Shown: piece after piece, positions 1 to 8,317 of the stretch
Position numbering within the stretch: position 1 is the first letter of the stretch
Layout of the letters: each line of letters begins with the position of its first letter
Translations under genes and position numbers: made by a program
The notes under the pieces: model-generated
Seen by the model: only the letters and a program-made list of their open reading frames with translations
Told to the model about the DNA's origin: nothing
Databases searched by the model: none
NCBI RefSeq assembly: GCF_038051925.1
Contig: NZ_CP150634.1
Coordinates: 3,976,300 to 4,040,299, forward strand
DNA: 64,000 nt
DNA from: Methylotuvimicrobium sp. KM2
GTDB lineage: Bacteria; Pseudomonadota; Gammaproteobacteria; Methylococcales; Methylomonadaceae
Reading direction: 5' to 3'

Positions 1-85
1 TGATCGTTACTGTGAAAGTTCGCGGATTTGAAATCTTAATCTAGTTTTTCGATATTCAATACAATGCCGGTTCCGAAGAGGGGGC

Positions 86-241
86 GGTTGCTCGGTCGAC
101 AGGCGTCGGCGGCAGGGAGCCGCCGTCGAGCCTACATGGACGTATTTACCCAGCACCTAAATAAGCCATGATTTTTAATCATTGCCAAAGACCTATGGAA
201 TTTAGGTGCTGGGTTTACGGCGTCCTGTCGGGCGAGTGACC
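86..241. repeat. Palindromic dispersed repeat (copy 1), carrying a nested MITE
   Basis: The outer ends are imperfect inverted repeats: GGTTGCTCGGTCGACAGG at the left, and a right end whose complement reads GGTCACTCGCCCGACAGG. A GC-rich hairpin (tcggcggc..gccgccg) lies inside. A shorter 99-bp copy without the nested insert is at 46495-46593, and a partial host copy surrounds 14514-14577. Together with positions 1-85 and 242-368, where no gene is seen, this fills the region upstream of the first gene. Confidence 0.75.
149..213. mobile_element. 65-bp MITE with CCCAGCACCTAAAT ends
   Basis: The 65-bp sequence begins CCCAGCACCTAAAT and ends ATTTAGGTGCTGGG, a perfect 14-bp terminal inverted repeat, and is flanked on both sides by TTTA. 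The related host repeat at 46495-46593 has a single TTTA at the corresponding place, so this reads as a short transposed element with a 4-bp target duplication. It has no coding capacity. A second copy, with its internal sequence inverted, is at 14514-14577. Confidence 0.8.
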
Positions 242-368
242 GCACCCTCCCCACCAGAGAACTTTCATTTGCCGAGACGATGGCTAGACCTTCATGAACG
301 ATATGGTGAAATAATTTTCCAGGATACTCTAACGGAGCCTTTGTGACCCGACTCGATCGAATTAGCCT

Positions 369-2936
369 ATGAATAATAGCGCTCTCGCAAAAGAAATCGG
401 TGCTCAGCACTACGCCACGCAACTGACCGGCTACGATGAAATGTATGCCGATAAAGGCAAAGTACTGCCTTATTGGGAACATTTCATGAATTCGATCGAG
501 CAAATCGGTCGTGACGAATTGGAGCACCGCCGCCGCGAAGCCCAGCGTTTATTGCGTGAAAACGGCGTAACTTATAACGTTTATGCCGACGCGCAAAGCC
601 TGAGCCGGCCATGGAAACTCGACCCGATTCCGCTGTTGATCAGCAGTGAAGAATGGGCCGTGATCGAGGCAGGTTTGATACAGCGCGCCGAATTGTTCAA
701 CCTAATATTGAAAGACATTTACGGCGAGCAAAGCCTCCTGAAAAAAGGTTTGTTACCGGTCGAACTGGTTTACGGTCATGAAGGTTTCCTAAGACCCTGC
801 GTCGGAACTTTGCCCGATACCGAGCGACAATTATTTCTATATTCCGCCAACTTGGCTCGAGGACCGGACGGGCGCATGTGGGTACTGGACGACCGTACTC
901 AAGCGCCTTCGGGAGCCGGCTACGCGTTAGAAAACCGGTCGGTGATGACGCGCGTACTGCCTGATTTGTTCGGCGAATCGCAGGTTCATCGTCTCGCCGG
1001 TTTTTTCCGCGCGCTTCGAACCGGATTGGCAAACCGATCCCCGACCTCCAGGGCCGATTCCAGAATCGTCGTGTTGACGCCGGGTCCTTTCAACGAAACC
1101 TATTTCGAGCATGCTTATTTATCGTCGCAACTCGGTTACACCTTGGCGCAAGGCGACGACCTAACCGTCAGAGACGGACGGGTTTGGCTAAAGTCTGTGC
1201 AAGGACTGCAACAAGTCGACGTCATCTTACGGCGCGTCGACGATTCGTTTTGCGATCCCTTGGAATTAAAATCCATCTCGCGCCTAGGTGTCGCCGGGCT
1301 TTTGGAAGCGGTCAGACGCGGCAATGTCGCGGTCGCCAATCCTTTGGGCAGCAGCGTTTTGGAAAACAATGCTTTATTGGCTTTTTTACCCAGACTGTCG
1401 CGCCATTTGTTAGGCCAAGAATTATTATTGCCGTCGGTGGCCACTTGGTGGTGCGGACAACGCCGGGAATGCAACTTCGTACTGGAAAATCTCGGCCGCT
1501 TGGTGATTAAACAAATCGACCGAGCCTCCGGTATTCACGCAGTATTCGGCGCCAACTTAAGCTCCCAGGAAAAAAGTCAATTACGCGCTGCGATTCTGGC
1601 TAAACCTTATTTGTATGTCGGGCAGGAACAGGTCGGTTTTTCAACGGTACCGGCTTTCGTGGACGGGCAAATCGCACCGCGCAATGCGATTCTTCGTAAT
1701 TTCGTCGTCGCCGGTGAGGATGGTTATCAAGCAATGCCCGGCGGCTTGACGCGGATTTCCCCCCTCAAAGATAATTTGGTCGTCTCGAACCAGGCCGGCG
1801 GCATCAGCAAAGATACCTGGGTGCTGGCGGACCAACCCGATCAACAAGTCAGCATTTGGTTGCAACCGCGCCGAGATCATATTGTCGAGGCGATCAACGA
1901 GCCCTTGCCAAGCCGAGCCGCAGATAATCTGTATTGGGTCGGCCGTAATCTGGAACGCATCGAATCCGCCGCGAGATTGCTCCGAACCGTGCTGCAAAAA
2001 TGGCGAGAAGCCCAGGATTATACCGAATACAGCGATGCCGACTGTCTCAAAACCTTATTACGCGCGTTAACGCATGTCACGGTGACCTACCCGGGGTTTG
2101 TAAACGGCGACCCGTCATTATTGACGAATCCTTTACCCGAACTAACAGAATTGATCAAAGATGCCGAGCGTCACGGCACGATTCCTTCAAGCATTCATGC
2201 CTTTACGCAATCCGCCTTTAGCATTCGCGATTTGTGGTCGCAAGATACTTGGCGAAGTATCGACGATATCCGGCGTTGCTGGCGCGCCGGAACATTCAAT
2301 CAACCTTTGGAAATCGGCGCTCTACAAAGTAAATTAGACGATTTGATTTCAGCGATCGTCGCATTTACCGGTTTGACCAGCGAAAGTATGACCCGCGAAG
2401 CCGGTTGGTTGATGCTGGACGGCGGTCGTCGCCTGGAACGCTGTTTGTCATTGATTGCATTGCTGCGCGCGACTGTCGTGATCAAACAAGAGGACAGCAC
2501 CCAATATCAATTATTGGAAGCGGTATTGATGACGACCGACAGCTTGAGCATTTATCAACGACGATACCGGTCGTTCGTACAATTACCGATGGTTTTAGAG
2601 CTGCTGGTGCTCGATCAAACGCATCCTCGTTCATTGGTCTATCAGCTTAATCAACTTTACGACTATGTCAAAGCTTTGCCTCGGGAGCGCGGTAAGGTTC
2701 GCATTAGCGCCGAGGAAAAGCTGGTGCTCGAGGCGTTTACCAAAATACGCCTAATCGACATCACCGCGTTAACCAAAACTCGGGAAGACAGCGTTATCTA
2801 TTCGGCTCTCGACGAAGCGCTGGCGGACACCTCGAAATTAATGTGGCGCACATCGGAAATGATCGCAAAAGCCTATTTCAGTCATGCCGAAGGGCCGCAT
2901 CAATTGAATCCGACACAACTGGAGGATGAGTTGTGA
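369..2936 (+). CDS. Circularly permuted ATP-grasp / alpha-E domain fusion protein
   Basis: The 855-residue protein joins two families that are often separate neighbouring genes. Residues about 1-500 match the circularly permuted ATP-grasp family (formerly DUF404/407), including segments such as WVLDDRTQAPSGAGYALENR and GGLTRIS. Residues about 513-845 form an alpha-helical alpha-E (DUF403) domain starting near SRAADNLYWVGRNLERIE. ATP-grasp enzymes make amide or peptide-like bonds using ATP; together with alpha-E and a transglutaminase-like partner they are predicted, not proven, to make and process a small peptide or peptide-tagged product. The gene overlaps the transglutaminase-like gene by 4 bases (GTGA), so the two are probably translationally coupled. 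The ATG has no strong ribosome binding site. The family assignment is firm; the substrate is unknown. Confidence 0.9.
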   Translation: MNNSALAKEIGAQHYATQLTGYDEMYADKGKVLPYWEHFMNSIEQIGRDELEHRRREAQRLLRENGVTYNVYADAQSLSRPWKLDPIPLLISSEEWAVIEAGLIQRAELFNLILKDIYGEQSLLKKGLLPVELVYGHEGFLRPCVGTLPDTERQLFLYSANLARGPDGRMWVLDDRTQAPSGAGYALENRSVMTRVLPDLFGESQVHRLAGFFRALRTGLANRSPTSRADSRIVVLTPGPFNETYFEHAYLSSQLGYTLAQGDDLTVRDGRVWLKSVQGLQQVDVILRRVDDSFCDPLELKSISRLGVAGLLEAVRRGNVAVANPLGSSVLENNALLAFLPRLSRHLLGQELLLPSVATWWCGQRRECNFVLENLGRLVIKQIDRASGIHAVFGANLSSQEKSQLRAAILAKPYLYVGQEQVGFSTVPAFVDGQIAPRNAILRNFVVAGEDGYQAMPGGLTRISPLKDNLVVSNQAGGISKDTWVLADQPDQQVSIWLQPRRDHIVEAINEPLPSRAADNLYWVGRNLERIESAARLLRTVLQKWREAQDYTEYSDADCLKTLLRALTHVTVTYPGFVNGDPSLLTNPLPELTELIKDAERHGTIPSSIHAFTQSAFSIRDLWSQDTWRSIDDIRRCWRAGTFNQPLEIGALQSKLDDLISAIVAFTGLTSESMTREAGWLMLDGGRRLERCLSLIALLRATVVIKQEDSTQYQLLEAVLMTTDSLSIYQRRYRSFVQLPMVLELLVLDQTHPRSLVYQLNQLYDYVKALPRERGKVRISAEEKLVLEAFTKIRLIDITALTKTREDSVIYSALDEALADTSKLMWRTSEMIAKAYFSHAEGPHQLNPTQLEDEL

Positions 2937-3856
2937 AATATCGCATCACCCACATCACGAATTACCATTATGCTCATGAGGTCGGCCTCTGTCAGAATGA
3001 AGCCCGATTACAGCCTCGCGATTTTCCGAGGCAGCAATGTTCGGCCAGCCGCTTCGATATCAACCCGGAACCCTCTGACTTTCAGGAACGACTCGACTTT
3101 TTCGGTAATCGAATCGCCTACTTCGCGATTCAAAAACCTCACTCTAAATTAACTGTCACTGCCGTAAGCGAGGTTGAAGTGCTGGCGGAATCCAATCAAG
3201 TCTTTCAAGATAACCCTATAAGCTGGGAAGACGCCAGGGACAAATTGTCCGCCAATCCGGCTCAGCAAGCACAGAGTCAATTAACAACGGGGCACGGTTC
3301 TTATGAAGCACTACTCGAGGCCAGACAATACACGCTCGACTCACCCATGGTGACATCCGGAATCGAATTAGGCGATTATGCCCGTCCTTCATTCGCGCCC
3401 GGAACTCCACTGATCGATGCGGTGACCGACTTAATGAAGCGCATTTATCAAGATTTTACTTACGACCCGTCCTTCACGACAATTGCTACGCCGTTGGCCG
3501 ATGTCATGCAGCATCGACGCGGCGTCTGCCAAGATTTTGCGCATCTGGCGATAGGCTGTTTGAGATCGCTCGGCTTAGCAGCCCGCTATATTAGCGGCTA
3601 CATCGAAACTTTGCCGGCACCGGGTACCGAGAGATTAGTCGGCGCCGATGCATCGCATGCTTGGTTTGCCGTATTCGTGCCGGGCAGCGGCTGGCTGGAA
3701 TTGGACCCCACCAATAACAAACTCCCCGCCGATCAACATATCACCCTGGCGTGGGGACGCGACTATGCCGATGTCACTCCGCTTAAAGGCATTGCATTCG
3801 GCGGCGGCAAACACAGCCTGTCGGTTTCGGTCGACGTGCTGAGGCTAGAAAGTTAA
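2933..3856 (+). CDS. Transglutaminase-like cysteine protease/ligase family protein
   Basis: The 307-residue protein has an N-terminal beta-rich domain typical of bacterial transglutaminase-like proteins and a catalytic core with the Cys-His-Asp triad. The Cys is in RRGVCQDFAHLA (about residue 201), the His in DASHAWFAVF (about 242) and the Asp in WLELDPTNN (about 259). No signal peptide is visible, so it is probably cytoplasmic. It starts with GTG overlapping the stop of the ATP-grasp/alpha-E gene, and this pairing is widely conserved. The likely role is cleavage or transfer on the product of the upstream enzyme, by inference from context. The stop is followed after 44 bases by a separate ATPase gene with a good AAAGGA ribosome binding site. 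Confidence 0.9.
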   Translation: MKYRITHITNYHYAHEVGLCQNEARLQPRDFPRQQCSASRFDINPEPSDFQERLDFFGNRIAYFAIQKPHSKLTVTAVSEVEVLAESNQVFQDNPISWEDARDKLSANPAQQAQSQLTTGHGSYEALLEARQYTLDSPMVTSGIELGDYARPSFAPGTPLIDAVTDLMKRIYQDFTYDPSFTTIATPLADVMQHRRGVCQDFAHLAIGCLRSLGLAARYISGYIETLPAPGTERLVGADASHAWFAVFVPGSGWLELDPTNNKLPADQHITLAWGRDYADVTPLKGIAFGGGKHSLSVSVDVLRLES

Positions 3857-3900
3857 AAACGTGCGGATTATTTCATTTCATTTTACTTAAAGGAAAACCA

Positions 3901-4596
3901 ATGAGTACCATACATCTAATCGGCGGAGAAAAAGGCGGCGTCGGTAAATCCGTCGTTGCCCGATTACTGGCGCAGTATATGATCGACCATGAAATCCCGT
4001 TCATCGGTTTCGATACCGATCGCTCACACGGTTCTTTACTGCGTTTTTATGCCGACTATGCGTCGCCCACTATCGTCGACAACTATGAAAGCCTCGATAA
4101 AATCATCGAAACCGCGGCGGAAAACCCGGAGCAGCAAATACTCGTCGATCTTGCCGCGCAAACCCACTATCCCTTGTCTAAATGGTTAGAGGAATCCGGA
4201 GTGCTCGAATTGGCCGAAGAACTGGGCGTTACCATTCAATATTGGAATGTCATGGACTCGGGAAAGGATTGCGTCGACCTGCTAGGGAAACTTCTGGATC
4301 AATACGATGCGAAATTGAATTATGTCTTGGTTCTGAATCAACTTCGGGATGGAGATTTTACTATTTTGGAACAATCAGGCATCAAAGAACGAGCATTGGG
4401 ATTAAATGCCAAATTGATCACCTTAAAACGCCTGCATACACCGGTCATGACCAAAGTCGATGCAAACAGCTCGAGCTTTTGGGCTGCTCAAAACAAGACC
4501 GTCGACAATCCTAATGCCTTGGGTTTACTGGAAAGGCAACGCGTCAAAACTTGGCTAAAACAGGCTTATAACGAATTGAAATCAATTGGTATTTGA
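3901..4596 (+). CDS. ParA/MobD-like P-loop ATPase
   Basis: The 231-residue protein starts with a deviant Walker A motif (GGEKGGVGKSVVARLL, residues 8-23) typical of the ParA/MinD superfamily, followed by FIGFDTDRSHGS and a second-strand LVDLAAQTHYPL. It resembles the MobD-like nucleotide-binding proteins found near plasmid mobilisation genes and as chromosomal orphans. There is no ParB, parS-like repeat or Mob gene nearby, so a partition role is not supported. The start is supported by AAAGGA about 7 bases upstream. It is followed by about 200 bases without a convincing gene apart from the short ORF at 4734. The family is confident; the function is unknown. Confidence 0.75.
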   Translation: MSTIHLIGGEKGGVGKSVVARLLAQYMIDHEIPFIGFDTDRSHGSLLRFYADYASPTIVDNYESLDKIIETAAENPEQQILVDLAAQTHYPLSKWLEESGVLELAEELGVTIQYWNVMDSGKDCVDLLGKLLDQYDAKLNYVLVLNQLRDGDFTILEQSGIKERALGLNAKLITLKRLHTPVMTKVDANSSSFWAAQNKTVDNPNALGLLERQRVKTWLKQAYNELKSIGI

Positions 4597-4733
4597 ATAC
4601 GCAAAAGCGGGCACCCATGAGTTATTCAAATTATACAAGTTGAATATTGACCATGGCCGGATGATAATGAGCCGTTAATTATAAAAATGCGTTTAGAGTT
4701 CGATTAAGCTAATCGACTCATGGACAAGCAATA

Positions 4734-4808
4734 ATGTACAATCCAAAAGCTTTCCACCCGCATTTTCATAACCCAGATCATTTTCATTTCGGCCAGACCA
4801 CTTCATGA
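4734..4808 (+). CDS. Possible 24-residue histidine-rich leader peptide
   Basis: A short ATG-initiated frame encodes MYNPKAFHPHFHNPDHFHFG followed by QTTS. Five of its 24 residues are His. Its TGA stop overlaps the ATG of the downstream TPR gene (ATGA), the arrangement expected of translational coupling. No strong ribosome binding site is visible upstream. It could be a metal- or His-sensing leader, a coupling peptide, or chance. Confidence 0.3.
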   Translation: MYNPKAFHPHFHNPDHFHFGQTTS

Positions 4809-7309
4809 AAAAAGCCCCTTCCGCACCACCCGACACTAGTCTAGAAAAAAACGCATCCTCGCACTTTTTGGCAGGACGATATAAAAACGCCGCCGAAATC
4901 TATAAAAAATTGCTAAAACACTCCGAAAATCCGGATTGGCGCCGAAAGCTAGCCGAGTGTTATTTGCAAAGAGCATTGAACATGGCGGAAAAAGGCATGC
5001 CGAAGGAAGCCGCCGTATTGTGGGAAAATTATTCGGAATGGGCGGAGCCGCCCCTGGCCGCTTTAGAGGCTTATATTTTATGGCTGTTGTCGGTTAATAA
5101 CACACAGAAAGCTTTCGCAAGACTCGATCGAATCGATGCCGAACAACTGGATAAAAACCATCCCGATCTTGCAGTCTGGTTGGGTTTTTTATTGGTTTGC
5201 GAATACCCCGGCATTGAAGCGCATATACCGCATGACTCGGCTGTAATGCTACATTGGCAAACGGTTCGCGACGCTCTCGAGGCTTACCGGAGCAACCGGC
5301 TCGAACATATCGACGAATTACTGAAAAAGCTACCCTTCCGTTCCGCCTTCCGTGACCTTCGGTCCTTACTGAAAGCGCAACTATCCCTGCCGGCGTCGAT
5401 CGAGCAAGCGCACACCTTATTGTCGAAAATTCCGGATAACTCGCCCTATCGTCCGGCGGCGAATGCTTTGACCGCCTATATGTTTCAAGGATCGGCTTTC
5501 GTTGAAGCCTCGCTGCAACTTCAAGATAGCCAACGCCGACTGATCGCCAAGGCCAAAGGCTTATCGAATAAGCAGCTTGAATTGCTCGACGCTATAAACA
5601 AGCAACGCAACAATCCGACCGACAAAGCGCAATTCAATTTAGCCATCCGCTACCGCGAACTGATCGGAAACGAAGCGGCGAGTCGCTTTTGCCAAGCCAT
5701 GCTGGCACGCTACCCCGCCGGACGTAAAGACTTTCTGAAAAACTTCGCCGCAAAAGACTCGATCGAAAGCGAGCGTATTCAGGCCTTGATCCACGAAGAA
5801 AACCATGACCTCGATGAAGCCGAACATCACTGGCTGCATTACATTGAGGCGTTAAAAGCCCAAGGACCGGAAAACCATAAAAAAATCGCATTGATATACA
5901 GACATTTGACTCAAAAACTTCCGCCTAGCCTGGCTGTCGGATTCTTCATGGATAGCTTACAATACGACCCGAACGACCGAGGCAGCTATTTAAAAATATT
6001 GGATTATTTCGAACAGGAAGACCCGAATCCGGAAGAACATGCGATATGGCTGGCTAAAGGCCTGGAACACCTTCCGAAAGACATCGAGATGCTGGTTTGC
6101 GCCGCCAAGTCCGCCATGCGCAAAAAAGCCTTCAAGAAGGCCGCCAAATACGCACAGGACTTGTTGAAAATCGACCCGGTCAATACGCTGGCCAAAGAGT
6201 TGTTGTTTTCAAGTCACTTAGCGCATGCCCGCAAATTGATTAAAACCCAAAAATTCCATCTGGTCGACAAAGAACTTCAAGCGGCCGAACAATTATCGAT
6301 CGATAAGACTCTACTGAGGCAATCGGACTTAATTCGCGGATTTTACATTTGGGCCGCCGAAGATAAGGACCGCGGCCTCAAAGCCATAGCCGATACTCTA
6401 CAATCAATGAATCCGGGGCCTGCAACCGCTCACTTCCAAGGCTTTATCGAATCGGCTTTGATGGATGTCCCCTACGCACCCATCGCAAAACAATTGCCGG
6501 CCGTCAAAGCTTACGAGCTATCCGAACCGGAACTACTGCACTTGACGGAATTGCTCAAACGCTACGGCGAACAGCTCGAAAAGCTCGACGTAGTGCTCAA
6601 AGCGCTCGATAAAATCAAGGCGCCGCTGAAAAAATCGATGAAATTGCTCAATTACGGCGAACAGGCGCTCCTAGCTTGGTGCCAAACGCTCGAAGAGATC
6701 GAACATTTCGATTTATTGAAACAATGCGCGAAATCGGCCGATGGCGTTTGGGAAAAACCGATCTGGTCGTATTACCGAGTCGTTGCGGAATGCCAGGGCG
6801 ATCCGAGCCGCCTCGATATTTCCTGGACGCTAAGACTGCAAAACGCGATCGAAATCGCGCATCAACAAAAAGACAGTAAGACCGAATTCAAGATTAGACG
6901 TTTTATCGAACGCTCCATCGGCTTTCAAAATCCATTCGGTTTCGCCGATGAAGACGACTTTTACGAAAGCGGTTTTGACGAAGACGAAAGCGGATTCGAC
7001 CCCGAAATTATCGAGGATTTGTTCGATCATGTGCCGAAGCGGAATATGATCAAAATCGGGAAAAAGTTTGAAGAAATGATGAATAAATCATCGCCGGAAC
7101 AGCTCATGATGGATACGCTGACGAAATACGCCGGAAGAGTCGACCCGAACCTGCTCGTCGAATTACTGATGGACCCGAGCTTTCTAGTGGCGATCATGAT
7201 GTTCGAAGCCGCTCAATCCTTGCGTATCGATATCGATTTGAGCCTTGACGAAATCATCGAATTTTTCACTGACGACGAACCGTTTTCTTTCCCGTTTGAC
7301 CCCTACTAA
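4805..7309 (+). CDS. Large TPR-like helical-repeat protein of a variant Hsp70 operon
   Basis: The 834-residue, mostly alpha-helical, soluble protein contains TPR-like repeats, clearest near the N terminus (FLAGRYKNAAEIYKKLLKHS, about residues 21-40) and around residues 340-460 (AAKSAMRKKAFKKAAKYAQD). The C-terminal third has a very acidic stretch (DEDDFYESGFDEDESGFDPE, about 716-735) and ends in an acidic tail, a composition often seen in chaperone-binding adaptors. No signal peptide or membrane segment is visible. It heads a tight five-gene run with J, GrpE, Hsp70 and zinc-ribbon genes, with only 5 bases to the J gene. By context it is probably a client-binding or scaffolding partner of the dedicated Hsp70. 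The precise role is not known. Confidence 0.8.
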   Translation: MKKAPSAPPDTSLEKNASSHFLAGRYKNAAEIYKKLLKHSENPDWRRKLAECYLQRALNMAEKGMPKEAAVLWENYSEWAEPPLAALEAYILWLLSVNNTQKAFARLDRIDAEQLDKNHPDLAVWLGFLLVCEYPGIEAHIPHDSAVMLHWQTVRDALEAYRSNRLEHIDELLKKLPFRSAFRDLRSLLKAQLSLPASIEQAHTLLSKIPDNSPYRPAANALTAYMFQGSAFVEASLQLQDSQRRLIAKAKGLSNKQLELLDAINKQRNNPTDKAQFNLAIRYRELIGNEAASRFCQAMLARYPAGRKDFLKNFAAKDSIESERIQALIHEENHDLDEAEHHWLHYIEALKAQGPENHKKIALIYRHLTQKLPPSLAVGFFMDSLQYDPNDRGSYLKILDYFEQEDPNPEEHAIWLAKGLEHLPKDIEMLVCAAKSAMRKKAFKKAAKYAQDLLKIDPVNTLAKELLFSSHLAHARKLIKTQKFHLVDKELQAAEQLSIDKTLLRQSDLIRGFYIWAAEDKDRGLKAIADTLQSMNPGPATAHFQGFIESALMDVPYAPIAKQLPAVKAYELSEPELLHLTELLKRYGEQLEKLDVVLKALDKIKAPLKKSMKLLNYGEQALLAWCQTLEEIEHFDLLKQCAKSADGVWEKPIWSYYRVVAECQGDPSRLDISWTLRLQNAIEIAHQQKDSKTEFKIRRFIERSIGFQNPFGFADEDDFYESGFDEDESGFDPEIIEDLFDHVPKRNMIKIGKKFEEMMNKSSPEQLMMDTLTKYAGRVDPNLLVELLMDPSFLVAIMMFEAAQSLRIDIDLSLDEIIEFFTDDEPFSFPFDPY

Positions 7310-7314
7310 CCGAC

Positions 7315-7653
7315 ATGACGACACCCTATCAAATTCTCGGCGTTTCCGAACATGCCAACGATACCGAGATCAAGCAGGCTTATTTAAACTTGGTTAAGGA
7401 AAACCCGCCCGATCGCGATCAAGAACGCTTTCAGCAAATTCAACAAGCCTATGAAACGATCAAAGACAGCGACAGCCGCCTTAATTTGAAATTATTTCAT
7501 TTCCCGGAAACCGACTTCAATGTATTACTGGATCAGGCTTTCCAGCAAAAAACCGAGCTACGCTCCCTGAATCCTAACGACTTTTTCAGGTTACTGAATG
7601 CCGTCTCAATCGACAATGCCGTTACGGGCGCCATTAAAAACAAGTCATCATGA
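7315..7653 (+). CDS. Divergent J-domain protein (HPD replaced by NPPD)
   Basis: The 112-residue protein begins with a minimal J domain: helix I TPYQILGV, helix II DTEIKQAYLNLVKEN, then PPDRDQERFQQIQQAYETI as helix III. At the place of the invariant HPD loop the sequence reads ENPPDRD, so the catalytic His is missing and an additional Pro is present. The C-terminal half (residues about 65-112) is helical and unassigned. In classical J proteins the His is essential for stimulating Hsp70 ATPase, so this protein either works with a modified Hsp70 interface or acts mainly as an adaptor. Its stop overlaps the GrpE start (ATGA), which supports co-translation. Confidence 0.85.
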   Translation: MTTPYQILGVSEHANDTEIKQAYLNLVKENPPDRDQERFQQIQQAYETIKDSDSRLNLKLFHFPETDFNVLLDQAFQQKTELRSLNPNDFFRLLNAVSIDNAVTGAIKNKSS

Positions 7654-8300
7654 ACACCGAAACACCTCCAGCCGAATTGCTCGATACCTTACAGCATTAT
7701 TTGGAACAAACCGACTTTGCGCATTTGGCGGCGGTCGATCAACCGGATTTGACGGTTTTATTCACCGATCTAGCCGGTTTGAAAAGCGAAGTCAAGGCCG
7801 AGTCCCGGCAATTCAAGGCAACGCTCGACACACTCAACGAAGCCGTGTCCGCTCTCAAAACCGATAACCAAGTATTGGCGAACGAACTGACCGCGTCGGC
7901 CGAGCGTCTTAAGCAACAAGTGAGAGAGTCTCAGCGCACGCTACTGCTCGACATTATCGATATTTACGACCGACTCAGCGAAGGCTTTCGAGTACTGCAA
8001 AATTACCGTCCGGTCGATGCCTTGTTCAATCATTCGAAAAAACAAGACGTACGTTTTATCAACGGTTTCGCCAAGGGCCAGGAAATCACGCTAAAACGCT
8101 TCGAACAATTGTTGCAGCGACGAAATGTTTTTTCGATCGACTGTGTCGGTAAGCCTTTCGATGCCCATACGATGAAGACGCTCGAAGTCGGCCATGACAC
8201 GAAACTGGAAAACGGTATCGTGCTCGAAGAACTCCGCAAGGGTTTTCTATTTGAAGACCAAATACTGAGACTAGCCGAAGTCAAAGTCAATAAACTCTAA
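7650..8300 (+). CDS. GrpE-family nucleotide exchange factor
   Basis: The 216-residue protein has a long N-terminal helical region with coiled-coil character (FKATLDTLNEAVSALKTDNQ, about 53-72). A C-terminal GrpE-like beta domain carries GKPFDAHTMKTLEVGHD (about 168-184), equivalent to the GxxFDPxxHEAV segment of GrpE. GrpE dimers open the Hsp70 nucleotide site to release ADP. It lies between the J protein and the Hsp70, overlapping the former by 4 bases, with 17 bases to the latter. It is divergent enough to be a dedicated partner and not the housekeeping GrpE. Confidence 0.88.
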   Translation: MNTETPPAELLDTLQHYLEQTDFAHLAAVDQPDLTVLFTDLAGLKSEVKAESRQFKATLDTLNEAVSALKTDNQVLANELTASAERLKQQVRESQRTLLLDIIDIYDRLSEGFRVLQNYRPVDALFNHSKKQDVRFINGFAKGQEITLKRFEQLLQRRNVFSIDCVGKPFDAHTMKTLEVGHDTKLENGIVLEELRKGFLFEDQILRLAEVKVNKL

Positions 8301-8317
8301 CATTAGACAAAAACACT

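Noticed and set aside
3901..4596. Chromosome or plasmid partition locus
   Set aside because: Only a ParA-like ATPase is present. There is no ParB gene, no parS-like repeats and no replication gene nearby.
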